Positions 25,678 to 35,831 of a DNA stretch of 64,000 bases are shown piece after piece (position 1 is the first letter of the stretch; each line of letters opens with the position of its first letter). The translations under genes were made by a program, and so were the position numbers. The DNA is from Bacteroidales bacterium (GTDB lineage: Bacteria; Bacteroidota; Bacteroidia; Bacteroidales; VadinHA17), in assembly GCA_003141895.1 (NCBI GenBank), contig PLNT01000038.1, forward strand, positions 143,009-207,008, given 5' to 3'. The notes under the pieces are model-generated. The model was given only the letters and a program-made list of their open reading frames with translations. It was not told the origin of the DNA and ran no database searches.

Positions 25678-25868
25678 TCTTAAAAAGACTTTCTGACACT
25701 TTTCAAACCTAGACAACCAGGAAAACAGGCATATTCGTGACAAGGTAAAATAGGTACCATGGAGATTGTAATGTTTGCAAGACAAATTTATGATGATGAA
25801 TTTGGTTATATTTAGACAGATAAAGTAAGAATATCATATACTGCTACAAAATATAGAGAGGTAACCTT
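25678..25868. other. Intergenic, nothing specific
   Basis: AT-rich. A GAGAGG lies just before the oxidoreductase ATG and may act as ribosome binding site. No spacer repeat was found here, so the kinase block and the oxidoreductase may belong to one unit. Confidence 0.3.
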
Positions 25869-26867
25869 ATGAAAGCAATGATAATAGAGAGATATGGAAA
25901 AATACCTTTAAAACTAGCTGACATGCCAGTGCCGACTATTGGAGAATATGATGTTTTGGCAGAAATAGCTGCAGCGAGTATTAACCCAGTTGACTATAAA
26001 ATAAGAGATGGCAAATTGCGCATGCTGAAAAAATTTAAAATGCCACTTATTTTAGGTAATGACTTTTCGGGTGTTGTTAAAAAGGTAGGAAAAGGGGTAA
26101 CTAAATTTAAAGCAGGGGATCAGATATATGGTCGAGCTATGAAGGATAGAATTGGTACATTCGCTGAATATATAGCCATAGATGAAAATGCTATATCCTT
26201 GAAACCTAAAAACCTTTCCTTTGAGGAAGCTGCTTCGATTCCATTAGTTGGGCTGACTTCTTACCAAGCCTTACACGATGTTTTAAAGTTATCTACTGGA
26301 CAAAAAGTGTTAATTCAAGCTGGAGCCGGGGGTATTGGCAGCTTTGCCATTCAGCTTGCCAAAACAATGGGTGTTTACGTTGCAACCACGGCAAGCAAAG
26401 CTGGATATGAACTCGTCAAGTCACTCGGTGCAGACCAAATTATAGATTATAAAAATGAATCTTTTGATAGGATTCTACAAGATTATGATGGGGTATTTGA
26501 TACCATCGGTGGAAAAACATTGGAAAAAGCATTTAATATAGTAAAACCGGGAGGGCAAATTGTTTCTATTTCAGGGCTGCCAAATGCTCGTTTTGGAAAG
26601 GAGTATGGTTCAGGATTTCTTAAAACTACTTTATTTCGAATTGTTACTCTCAAAATATCTAAATTGGAAAAGCAGTATAAAGTCAAATACACTTATCTGT
26701 TTATGAAACCGAGCGGTGAACAGTTAAAAATTATTACGGAGTTAATCGAGCTTGGAAAAATCAGGCCGGTCATTGATCGGATTTTTCCTTTTGAGGAGGC
26801 ACAAAACGCATTAGAATATTCTGAAACAGGGAGAGCAAAAGGGAAAGTTATTTTAAAAATTAAATGA
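25869..26867 (+). CDS. NADP-dependent zinc-free MDR oxidoreductase (quinone oxidoreductase-like)
   Basis: 332 residues. The N-terminal GroES-like domain has SINPVDYKIRDG and GNDFSGVV. The cofactor-binding domain has VLIQAGAGGIGSFAIQLAK (AGxGGVG-type motif). The zinc-ligand loop of alcohol dehydrogenases is absent. It should reduce quinones or enones with NADPH, in the cytoplasm. It looks complete. Confidence 0.9.
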   Translation: MKAMIIERYGKIPLKLADMPVPTIGEYDVLAEIAAASINPVDYKIRDGKLRMLKKFKMPLILGNDFSGVVKKVGKGVTKFKAGDQIYGRAMKDRIGTFAEYIAIDENAISLKPKNLSFEEAASIPLVGLTSYQALHDVLKLSTGQKVLIQAGAGGIGSFAIQLAKTMGVYVATTASKAGYELVKSLGADQIIDYKNESFDRILQDYDGVFDTIGGKTLEKAFNIVKPGGQIVSISGLPNARFGKEYGSGFLKTTLFRIVTLKISKLEKQYKVKYTYLFMKPSGEQLKIITELIELGKIRPVIDRIFPFEEAQNALEYSETGRAKGKVILKIK

Positions 26868-27432
26868 CAGAAGTTTAAAATTAATTATAGTCCATTGTTC
26901 CAGGCAAAGTCTTTATTCGCGAGATTCCTGACAAAAAAGATAAGCGGCTATAACACCATGACAACTCCGGCCCATCTACCTGGACTTTGCCGCCTGATAA
27001 GTTATGCCATGACGAGACAATTCCTAATCATCTATCGGGACTTTGCTATCTTGACAATTAAATTCATGTAATAACAAATCCTGGCCATCTATCTCTTCTC
27101 CATCAGCGTTCATAATTCACTTTTCTCTTCCTCATTAATTCCCTTTTTGTCTGAAGACCAACTGGTTTGACTATTAACTTATGAAAAATCAACGCAAAAA
27201 AACCTTTCAAATCAATATTTATTTCATAACTTGGGTAAGTTGTGAGTTAATCTGTTTTATTCAGGCTGTTTTTTTCGATAGGTGTCTTTACTCTTTTTAT
27301 GGCTGATAGTAATATTTTAGCCATTAGATTATTGTCCTTTCATGATTGTATAAATTAAATTCAAACTATGAAAAGGATAAAATAGTGAATATGTTACTGT
27401 ACTAAAATATTTAGTCTATTAATATCGACACT
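26868..27432. other. Spacer with relics of the repeat modules
   Basis: 565 bp without a gene. The 31-bp module occurs at 26956-26986 and is followed by GCCGCCTGATAAG, like the end of the spacer at 18591. A related unit at 27006-27055 includes the 18-bp string shared with 14430-14447. No left arm CTAAC was recognised. The right 350 bp are AT-rich with nothing clear. Confidence 0.5.
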
Positions 27433-30400
27433 ATGCAAAACGAAAACAGACTTTTCAATATCCCATTTACTACATATGCGACTGTCACCGGCTTGCTTTC
27501 AACAATCTTAGGGCTCCTTATAATTATTGCATGGCAGCATGACATAGCATTTCTTAAAACCTTTGGACTTGGAGAAACAGCTATAACGGCAAATCTTGGT
27601 GCCTGCTTTTTATTATCAGGACTTTCTCTGATACTTCTTCAGTTTTCCAGACCTGCAACAAGAATATTAGCCAGGGTTATTTCAATAACAATCATTGTCA
27701 TCGCTTTACTTACAATATTGGAAATTGTCTTTTCTGTTAATTTTGGTATCGATGAAATCTTCTTTCGTAATTTCTTCCCCTCCGATACAATCTTTGGCAA
27801 AACGAGAATGGCGTTAACCTCTGCAATTAGTTCGGTTCTGACAGCTTTCATCTTATTATTTCTATCGCTGAAAAATATTCGTCTTACCTTTTTCATAATC
27901 TTCTGTTTTGTTCTCATTCTTTCAATAAACATCGTCGGTTTTATAGTGTTAAAATTTCATTTGGATGATATTTCAAAAGTTACAGGTTACACTAATATGT
28001 CGATTATTGCCACATTGTTATTCTTGAATATGTTTTTGGGTCTCTTTTTTACCTTGTTTTCAAAAGTTCCCTTCAAAATTCTAATAGATCAGACATTTTT
28101 TGCCGGGTTAGTCTTTATAATTTATTTCATTCTCCTGATAACGCAATTATCCAATTCAGAAAGGAGATCGGTACGCGAATCAAACGAAAAGGAAGATAAT
28201 ACACAGATAGTAAAAAATTACCTTAACCATCTTGTAGACGATGTTTTAGATATTGAAACCGGGGTACGTGGATACCTGATAATCAATAATGGAGATTATC
28301 TGACACCAATTAAGACGACCAGGGCCGATTTACCTGTTTCAATCCATGAATTATCCAACTTATTTCAGGGTAATTTAATACAAAAAGCAAGGATCGATAC
28401 ACTTAATCAATTAATAATGCATGAGATCGTGCACTCTGAATTAATAGTGTCTGTTATTAAATCAGAAGGAGAAAACGCAGGTAAATCATTATTTCAAAAA
28501 GGCAAAGGCAAAATCCTTACAGATAGTATACGAGCCTTTGTAAACAAAATAAAGGCAGAAGAAAATCAAAATCTGAAAATAATGAATTATAAGGAAAACC
28601 TCGTCTCCATAGCATCTCAGAAAATTACTGTAATAAACGTTATAATTCAGTTGACCCTCTTAATAGTAATTTTTTACTTTTTCCGCAGAAACATTAATCA
28701 GAGGAGAAACAGAATCAAAGAAGTTCAAATGTTGAATGAGGAACTTGAAAATAAAGTTGCAGAGCGCACTGCGACCCTGACACAAAGCGAAGAAAAATAC
28801 CGCAGAATCTTTGAGAATGTGCAGGATTTGTACTACGAAACATCAATTGAGGGTACAATCCTTGAGGTTAGTCCTTCCATAGAGATCCTGTCAAATGGTC
28901 AATATCATCAGGATGATCTTTTAGGAAAGTCGATATACAATTTCTATTCTGATACCAATGAACGAGCCGCTTTCTTATCACAAATAAAGGAACGGGGAAC
29001 CGTTTTCGATTTTGAGATTGCGCTGAAAAATAAAGACGGTTCACAGGTCCCTTGTTCTCTTTCTTCGAAAATCTGTTTGGATGAACAAGGAAACCCTGAA
29101 AAAATCATTGGGAGCATGCGTAATATCAGTGACAGAAAGCAAGCTGAAAGGGAAATAATTAAACACCGCGAACATCTTGAGGAATTGGTAAAGGAGAGAA
29201 CAGAAGCACTCCATTCAGCCATGAACGAAACCCGTGATCTTTATGAAAATGCTCCCTGTGGTTATCATTCACTTGATAGAAATGGAATAGTGGTCCGCAT
29301 GAACACTACTGAGCTGAATTGGCTCGGCTACAACAAGGATGAAGTTATTAACAGACTGAATATAGGTAGTTTATTTACGCCTAAAAGCTTAAATGTTTTT
29401 AAATCAAATTTTCCTGTTTTCGTAAAAGAGGGAAAAATAAGCAATCTTGAATTCGAGTTAATACGAAAGGACGGATCTACTTTTTTTGTTTTCGTTAATG
29501 CAACAGCAATCTATGATGATGAGGGTAACTATCTTGCCAGCCGCTCAACTCTTTTCGACATCTCAGAACGAAAGCAGAACGAGGAGGAGCTGAAACAAAC
29601 AACTACCCGGCTTAAGTTAGCTGTGCATGCCGGAGGTGTTGGCGTCTGGGATTATGATATTGTCAACAATATATTAAAGTGGGACGATCAGATGTATGAG
29701 CTATACGGCCTCAATGAAAAGAATTTTAGTGGAGCTTATGAAGCCTGGCAAAATGGCCTGCATCCCGACGACAGGGTGCAGGGTGATTTAGAAATTCAAA
29801 TGGCCATTACCGGCGAAAAAGAGTTTGATACCGAGTTTAGAGTAGTTTGGCCGGATGGCACTATTCGAAATATGAAAGCTCTTGCTTTAGTCCAACGTGA
29901 TGATGACGGTAATGCATTACACATGATAGGCACCAATTGGGATATCACCGCTATCAGGCAGACTGAAGCAGAAATTATCAATGCAAGAAATGAAGCTGAG
30001 AATGCTAATAAAGCCAAGAGCGAATTCCTGGCTAATATGAGTCATGAGATCCGTACACCTATGAATGCAGTATTGGGTTATACAGAATTATTAGGGAATA
30101 CTCTAGTTGACAATATTCAGAAGGATTATATTAATTCAATTAAATCGAGTGGAAGAAGCTTACTTACACTGATTAACGACATTCTTGATCTTTCAAAAAT
30201 CGAAGCCGGGAAACTTGAACTTGAATATGATTATATAGATACATATTCTTTCTTTTCCGAGTTTGAGAAAATATTCTCTCTGAAGGTTTCTGAAAAGGGA
30301 TTAAAATTTATTTTAGATATAGCATCAGGTACTCCGCATGGGATCTATATTGATGAGTCAAGGGTTCGTCAGATAGTCTTTAATCTCATTGGGAATGCAA

Positions 30401-31491
30401 TTAAATTTACTTCAGAGGGTCAGATTACCCTTAAAATATTTATCGAGAATCCTCATGTTGTGCACTATTCAAAAGAAAAATCAGAAGAGCTGATTGACTT
30501 AATTATTGAAGTTAAGGATACCGGGATTGGTATTTCAAAGGAATTACGAGAAGCTATTTTTGAACCGTTTGTCCAGGAAAGAGATTATAAACATTACGGA
30601 GGTACAGGATTGGGACTGGCAATAACCAGGAGATTAACATTGCTTATGGATGGGACAATTAACCTGCAATCAAAACTTGGCGAAGGAAGTACATTTTCCG
30701 TAAGGATACCGGAAATACCATATCAGAGAGATTTTTCCGGAACAAACATAGATATTCAAATTGATCCTTCAGAGATTATATTTGAGGAGGCAGTTATTCT
30801 GATTGCCGATGATGTGGAACATAACAGGAGCTACCTTAAAGATGCTCTTAAAAGCACCAGCCTAAAAATATTTGAAGCGGAAGATGGCATTGCTGCATTG
30901 GAAGTAGCAAAGGAAATTATCCCCGATCTGATTATCGCTGATATAAGAATGCCAAAAATGGATGGCTTCCAGTTATTAAAGAAAATTAAAGCTGATCTAA
31001 AAATTAATCATATACCTGTTATCGCTTATTCTGCATCTGTTTTAAAAGCTCAGAAGGAACGGATCCATAAGAGTGAATTCGCAGGACTGTTAATTAAGCC
31101 TGTTAAGGTTTCAGAATTATATCTCGAGCTAATGAATTTTTTACCCTTTAGATCAACAAGAGCCGCTGAACCCGAAAGACCAATTTCAGAAGCTGATTTA
31201 ATCGCAGAAATAAACGACCTGCCCGCATTAATTAATATCCTCGACACAAGCCTTTACGCCAAATGGAAAACATTTGCTGTCACACAACCAATCGGAGGAA
31301 TTCGGGATTTTGGCAGGAATCTTGTTCAGTTAGGTACGGATCATAATTCGGGTATTATTAAAGACTATGGAAGGGAATTAATTAATGCTGCCGATAGTTA
31401 CAATATTGAAGCAATGTTAAAACTTATTGGAAAATATCCGGGTATTATTGAAAATCTTAAAGAATCACCAAAAAAAACAGACAATGAATAA
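27433..31491 (+). CDS. Multi-sensor hybrid histidine kinase (7TM, CHASE3, three PAS, REC)
   Basis: 1352 residues. About seven membrane helices (17-235), then a CHASE3 periplasmic domain with DIETGVRGYLI (near 275) and a closing helix near 400. Three PAS domains follow at about 450-570, 595-715 and 720-845, two of them followed by SDRKQ/SERKQ linkers. HisKA has MSHEIRTPMNAVLGY (near 870). HATPase has KDTGIGIS and GTGLGLAITRRL. The receiver (about 1120-1235) has Asp in LIIADIRMPKMDG. A C-terminal extension of about 110 residues carries no recognised phosphotransfer His motif. It overlaps the next kinase gene by 8 bp. Confidence 0.92.
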   Translation: MQNENRLFNIPFTTYATVTGLLSTILGLLIIIAWQHDIAFLKTFGLGETAITANLGACFLLSGLSLILLQFSRPATRILARVISITIIVIALLTILEIVFSVNFGIDEIFFRNFFPSDTIFGKTRMALTSAISSVLTAFILLFLSLKNIRLTFFIIFCFVLILSINIVGFIVLKFHLDDISKVTGYTNMSIIATLLFLNMFLGLFFTLFSKVPFKILIDQTFFAGLVFIIYFILLITQLSNSERRSVRESNEKEDNTQIVKNYLNHLVDDVLDIETGVRGYLIINNGDYLTPIKTTRADLPVSIHELSNLFQGNLIQKARIDTLNQLIMHEIVHSELIVSVIKSEGENAGKSLFQKGKGKILTDSIRAFVNKIKAEENQNLKIMNYKENLVSIASQKITVINVIIQLTLLIVIFYFFRRNINQRRNRIKEVQMLNEELENKVAERTATLTQSEEKYRRIFENVQDLYYETSIEGTILEVSPSIEILSNGQYHQDDLLGKSIYNFYSDTNERAAFLSQIKERGTVFDFEIALKNKDGSQVPCSLSSKICLDEQGNPEKIIGSMRNISDRKQAEREIIKHREHLEELVKERTEALHSAMNETRDLYENAPCGYHSLDRNGIVVRMNTTELNWLGYNKDEVINRLNIGSLFTPKSLNVFKSNFPVFVKEGKISNLEFELIRKDGSTFFVFVNATAIYDDEGNYLASRSTLFDISERKQNEEELKQTTTRLKLAVHAGGVGVWDYDIVNNILKWDDQMYELYGLNEKNFSGAYEAWQNGLHPDDRVQGDLEIQMAITGEKEFDTEFRVVWPDGTIRNMKALALVQRDDDGNALHMIGTNWDITAIRQTEAEIINARNEAENANKAKSEFLANMSHEIRTPMNAVLGYTELLGNTLVDNIQKDYINSIKSSGRSLLTLINDILDLSKIEAGKLELEYDYIDTYSFFSEFEKIFSLKVSEKGLKFILDIASGTPHGIYIDESRVRQIVFNLIGNAIKFTSEGQITLKIFIENPHVVHYSKEKSEELIDLIIEVKDTGIGISKELREAIFEPFVQERDYKHYGGTGLGLAITRRLTLLMDGTINLQSKLGEGSTFSVRIPEIPYQRDFSGTNIDIQIDPSEIIFEEAVILIADDVEHNRSYLKDALKSTSLKIFEAEDGIAALEVAKEIIPDLIIADIRMPKMDGFQLLKKIKADLKINHIPVIAYSASVLKAQKERIHKSEFAGLLIKPVKVSELYLELMNFLPFRSTRAAEPERPISEADLIAEINDLPALINILDTSLYAKWKTFAVTQPIGGIRDFGRNLVQLGTDHNSGIIKDYGRELINAADSYNIEAMLKLIGKYPGIIENLKESPKKTDNE

Positions 31492-32671
31492 CCTGAATAT
31501 TACTCAATCATTACCTGCCAATATTCTGATCGTCGATGACAACCCTCAGAATCTTCAGGTTTTAGCTAAGATATTACAGGAAAACAACTATGAAATCGAA
31601 TTTGCCACTAACGGTGAAGCGGCACTGAAGTGGCTTAAGGATAGGAAATTCGATCTTATATTACTTGATATCAACATGCCTGGCATGAATGGATTTGAAG
31701 TATGCATGAAGATGCGTTCAAATCCGGATCTGAACAATATGCCTGTTATTTTTTTATCGGCAGATACTGATAGGGAAAGCATATTAAAAGGATTCGATTT
31801 AGGTGCGCAGGATTATGTAACCAAACCATTTGATAGCAGGGAGCTTCTTGCAAGAGTCAGAACTCATCTTGCTCTTAAGGATAGCCTTGGAAAACTGGAA
31901 AATCTTAACAGGTCACTCGAAGAAAAAGTGACCGAACGAACTCAACAGCTAAAAGAAGCCAATGAAAAATTGGAAGTCTCAAACATAAAATTACTCAATC
32001 TGGACAGGGCAAAAACCGAATTCCTGCACCTTGTCAGTCATGAGATCCGTACCCCGCTGAATGGCATTTTAGGACCAATGGAACTTCTCAAGGATACTCC
32101 TAATGCACATGAGATTAGTGACCTGATCGAAATCCTTGACATGTCTGTAAAAAGACTGGAGCGATTCTCAATCGATGCACTACTGATAACAAGGCTTAAA
32201 ACAAAGCAGTCTGATATAAAAAAAGATAAGATTAATCTCCAGGCCCTGATTGATGAGGTACTTGAAGATGGGAAGGAAAAATTTCTACCGGCAAATATTC
32301 ATATTAAAAGGATCGGCAAATTAAGCACTGGTTTAATTGAGGGTGAAGCTGAACTTATAAAAAAATGCATTGACGAAATTCTTGATAATGCAGTACATTT
32401 TTCTCCTGTAAATGCCAGCATTGAAATTAATACTTATACTAAAGGTCAGTCTGTTATATGCGAAATAAGCGATAACGGAAAAGGATTCGGAAAGGACATA
32501 ATTAACAAGGTATTTGAATTGTTTGTCACCGGCGATGATTATAACGATAACAAGATCGGAATCGGTCTTCCTATTGCTAAAATGATAATGGAAGGGCATG
32601 GCGGAATTATTATTATTGGTAATAATCCAAATGGAGGGGCATTTGTAAAACTGGTTTTTCAGAATTTGTAA
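31484..32671 (+). CDS. Response regulator-histidine kinase (REC-HisKA-HATPase)
   Basis: 395 residues from ATG 31484, which overlaps the previous stop (ATGAATAA) and gives the normal opening before the first strand NILIVDDNPQNLQVL. An earlier ATG (31427) lies inside the upstream gene. The receiver has Asp in LILLDINMPGMNGF and Lys in YVTKPFD. A coiled coil leads to HisKA (LVSHEIRTPLNGILGPMELL) and HATPase (SDNGKGFG, IGIGLPIAKMIMEGHGG). It is soluble and presumably receives phosphate from the membrane kinase with which it is translationally coupled. Confidence 0.92.
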   Translation: MNNLNITQSLPANILIVDDNPQNLQVLAKILQENNYEIEFATNGEAALKWLKDRKFDLILLDINMPGMNGFEVCMKMRSNPDLNNMPVIFLSADTDRESILKGFDLGAQDYVTKPFDSRELLARVRTHLALKDSLGKLENLNRSLEEKVTERTQQLKEANEKLEVSNIKLLNLDRAKTEFLHLVSHEIRTPLNGILGPMELLKDTPNAHEISDLIEILDMSVKRLERFSIDALLITRLKTKQSDIKKDKINLQALIDEVLEDGKEKFLPANIHIKRIGKLSTGLIEGEAELIKKCIDEILDNAVHFSPVNASIEINTYTKGQSVICEISDNGKGFGKDIINKVFELFVTGDDYNDNKIGIGLPIAKMIMEGHGGIIIIGNNPNGGAFVKLVFQNL

Positions 32672-33008
32672 TATACTAACCTATCGATATAGTTTGCTGG
32701 AATAGGTTTCCAGCCTGTCCCTGCATTTACAATGAGATCAGCTAAAAAAAATCATACAATGACCTTTATTAAAACATGCCCTAAACACTAACACAGACAA
32801 TGTAAATAAGCTTGTCATGGTTTTTGCTTTTGCACGACACTCAATCCAGCCCAGTTGCTAAAGCAAAAGCCAAATGCTCTCGCACCTTTTTATCTAGATT
32901 AATTCGTCGAGGTAAGACAAAAAAAGTTTATAATATTATTTTTGCTCCTGGAATGCTGATCCTATAAAAAATTGTTTTTTTGGAAGTGGTAAATACTAAT
33001 TTGAAATA
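32672..33008. other. Spacer with a weak attC-like left arm
   Basis: 337 bp without a gene. CTAACACAGACAATG (32788-32802) resembles the left arm CTAACTCGGACAAT and lies 117 bp after the kinase stop. It is followed by a TTGTCATGGTTTTTGC segment like one at 22489-22504. No right arm is evident. Confidence 0.4.
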
Positions 33009-35021
33009 ATGTCAGATAAATCTAAAAAGAGTTTTTTACTCATTGCAATTATTATATGCTTGGCTTTAGACATGAGTGCGCAAGTAGATTCAGTCAAGAC
33101 TATTGTTTTGAATTCTGTTTATGTAACAGAAAAGAAACCTACTTTTAATACTACCAGTAGAGAAGTCGTTGCACTTACCAACACTGAGATGAAAGAAAAA
33201 GGAGCCCAAACCCTGTCAGACGCACTCTCAACAATTCCCGGAGTGAGCCAGATAACAACCGGAGCAATTTCTAAACCTGGTATCCGGGGTCTGTATGGTG
33301 ATCGCATACAGATCAATGTTGCAGGGGTGAAACTCGAAGATCAACAATGGGAAGACGAAGATGGGCTGGTGCTTTCCGATGCAGGAGTCGACCGTATTGA
33401 ATTGATTAAAGGTCCGGCATCCCTTCTTTTCGGTTCCGGTGCTATGGGTGGAGTTGTGAATGTGGTTGAAGAGGACTTGTCTGATCCAGGAACAACAAAA
33501 CAAAATCTGAATTTCAAATTATTTAGTAACACTTACGGTGCAGGTATAGATTATGGATTTAAGAAATCAGGAAAAAATACATTTATGCTGAGAGCTGGCA
33601 TCGAAAGTCATGCTGATTATTCTGATGGCGCAGGGTATCGTGTTCCCAATACCCGTTTTGCTCTTTATAACGTTAACCTGGGTTACATTGTGCAACGTGA
33701 ACATTTTAAATCTGAAAACCGGATTCTGGCTTCTTTCAACGAATTTGGTTTTATTGCCGATTCTGCCGATCTACATGAAGGCAGTGAAGAACCACGTCTA
33801 AGCAGAGAATTTGAAGAAGCACATTATACAGTATTACTTCTATTATTTTCCAGTAAAAATTCCATTCACCTGAATGAAACAACTGAATTAAATGTCACAA
33901 TGGGAATTCAGAATAATCTACGTCAGGAGCAGGAGCGATCGGATGAAGTTGATCTTAGTCTACTATTGAATACTTTTTCTTTGAATACATCAATACGGAA
34001 ACAGTTAAGTCATAACTGGACCATAACTAATGGAATTGCAGGGATGTTCCAGACCAATAAAAATTTTGCCAGCAGGATAATCGTACCTGACGCCTCAATT
34101 GCAGAAGGTTCAGTCTTCAGTTATGTAAACCGTCGACAGCAATCAGGAAAGTTGAATGGAAATTTTGAAGCCGGACTAAGATATGATCACAGGCAAATCA
34201 TTACTTATCAAACCGGATCGCAAATCTCTCCGGCACTTGAAATGACTCCATTTAACAGGGGATCTAATAATCTGAACGGATCTCTGGGTGAAAGCCTTAA
34301 TGTTAAGAATCTTCTCTTAAAATTTGATCTCAGTTCTGGATTTCGAACCGGGAACCTGGCTGAATTATCTGCCAATGGTTTACATGAAGGCACCCCAAAT
34401 TGGTATATCGGTGATCCTTATATGAAAGTTGAACAATGTCTGAATGCTGATATTTCTGCGTCATGGCAATACAAATGGCTTACTTTAAGGGGATCTGTTT
34501 TCAGGAACAGATTTCATAATTATATTTACCTGCGTCCTACAAATGACGAATTGTTTGGGTTTAATCTCTTTCGCTATGAGCAAACAAATGCTACTCTACA
34601 GGGATTTGAAGCAGGAGCAAGCATAGATTATAAAAAGCAGGTTAGTTTTTCTTTTGATTACTCTTACCTTGATGCCAGACGAGATGACGGATCATGGTTA
34701 CCCTTCAGTCCTGCCAATCGCTTTTTATTTGAAAGCAAATATTTCCTGCCTGCAAGGAGTACCAAATATCAAAATGCCTTTATATCTTTAGGAGTAAACT
34801 ATACTCAAAAGCAGGATCATACTGACATTTTTGAAATTCCCTCTCCAGGTTATTGGCTCATAAATGCAGGCGCCGGGGTGAGCTTCAAATCCGTCCGCAT
34901 CCTGCTGTCCTGCCGGAATTTGGCTGACCAAAAATATTATGATTTTCTGTCAAGGCTCAAATATTACGGTCTTAACGATATGGGAAGAAATATAGTGTTG
35001 AATGTAGGATGGCAATTTTAA
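33009..35021 (+). CDS. TonB-dependent outer-membrane receptor
   Basis: 670 residues. The signal peptide ends at DMSAQ (about residue 25). The plug domain has SDALSTIPGVSQITTG, the IRGLYGDRIQI segment and VDRIELIKGPASLLFGSGAMGGVVNV. The barrel ends with MGRNIVLNVGWQF. There is no carboxypeptidase-like N-terminal extension and no SusD partner, so it is not a polysaccharide SusC. Length and plug type suit siderophore, heme, cobalamin or metal uptake. The substrate is unknown. Confidence 0.92.
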   Translation: MSDKSKKSFLLIAIIICLALDMSAQVDSVKTIVLNSVYVTEKKPTFNTTSREVVALTNTEMKEKGAQTLSDALSTIPGVSQITTGAISKPGIRGLYGDRIQINVAGVKLEDQQWEDEDGLVLSDAGVDRIELIKGPASLLFGSGAMGGVVNVVEEDLSDPGTTKQNLNFKLFSNTYGAGIDYGFKKSGKNTFMLRAGIESHADYSDGAGYRVPNTRFALYNVNLGYIVQREHFKSENRILASFNEFGFIADSADLHEGSEEPRLSREFEEAHYTVLLLLFSSKNSIHLNETTELNVTMGIQNNLRQEQERSDEVDLSLLLNTFSLNTSIRKQLSHNWTITNGIAGMFQTNKNFASRIIVPDASIAEGSVFSYVNRRQQSGKLNGNFEAGLRYDHRQIITYQTGSQISPALEMTPFNRGSNNLNGSLGESLNVKNLLLKFDLSSGFRTGNLAELSANGLHEGTPNWYIGDPYMKVEQCLNADISASWQYKWLTLRGSVFRNRFHNYIYLRPTNDELFGFNLFRYEQTNATLQGFEAGASIDYKKQVSFSFDYSYLDARRDDGSWLPFSPANRFLFESKYFLPARSTKYQNAFISLGVNYTQKQDHTDIFEIPSPGYWLINAGAGVSFKSVRILLSCRNLADQKYYDFLSRLKYYGLNDMGRNIVLNVGWQF

Positions 35022-35074
35022 TTATCAGGATATTTAAAAAGCATAAATCAATATTAAACTTAAAAATCCCTTTT

Positions 35075-35467
35075 ATGAAAAATTGGATTCCTCTCCTTCT
35101 TTTTCTTTTATTTTATATCGGTTGTGAAAATGAACAGGAATCTTCGGCTTCCATCGAATTTAAAACAGGTATCAGCTACACTTCTCAGGACGCAACTATT
35201 TCCAGGGGATCATCCATAACAGTAGGAATTGTAGCCGATAAAACAGAAAATAATCTTAAGGCATACAATGTTTCTGTTTCATATGATGGAGCATTTAATA
35301 CTATTACTGTACAAAACTTTACAATATCTTCTGATGAAAACACTCATTATGATAAAGATGTGCATTTTACAGTCCGTAACCAGGCAGGCACAGAAAAATA
35401 TTATTTCACCATTGTTGATGTGGATGGAAATTTAGTACAGAAGATACTCACTTTTACGATTGAATAG
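35075..35467 (+). CDS. Small lipoprotein downstream of the TonB receptor
   Basis: 130 residues from ATG 35075. This start gives a clean lipoprotein signal (LLLFLLFYIGC, Cys17), while an earlier in-frame ATG at 35009 overlaps the receptor gene. The mature part is one strand-rich domain resembling an immunoglobulin-like fold (GSSITVGIVADKTENNLKAY, YYFTIVDVDGN). It is co-directional and 53 bp from the receptor, so it may be an accessory surface protein for the same substrate. Function unknown. Confidence 0.7.
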   Translation: MKNWIPLLLFLLFYIGCENEQESSASIEFKTGISYTSQDATISRGSSITVGIVADKTENNLKAYNVSVSYDGAFNTITVQNFTISSDENTHYDKDVHFTVRNQAGTEKYYFTIVDVDGNLVQKILTFTIE

Positions 35468-35831
35468 CTCTGAATCATCTTCTGTCAAAGATTACTCCAG
35501 TAGTTTTTCAAGCACATTTATAAACCGCACCTGTCAACGCGACGCCAAAGCTTTTGACATGCTACTCATTTGGGGGCCATATGAACCCATACTGAGGGAC
35601 TTGACAACTTTATCTTGACGCGATATTCTGTGCCACCTACCGGGACTCACAAAAAACCATTACAGTGTCTTTCAGCAGGGCAAATTGCAATTTATCCAGG
35701 TCTTTAATGCAAATCTATGTTAAAACATTTAACATTCATTGAATATTTCTTAAATTAGAAAAATCTAAACTTTTAAAAAGCAGAGTCCACCAAGAACTAC
35801 AAAACGGTAAATGATTTTAAACTTAAATGTC
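35468..35831. other. Spacer with fragments of repeat modules
   Basis: 364 bp without a gene. Strings such as GACTTGACAACTTTATCTTGACGCG and CCACCTACCGGGACT (about 35590-35645) resemble the interior modules of other spacers. No arms can be paired, so it may be a decayed site. The last 150 bp are AT-rich and probably hold the promoter of the caspase-like gene. Confidence 0.35.
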
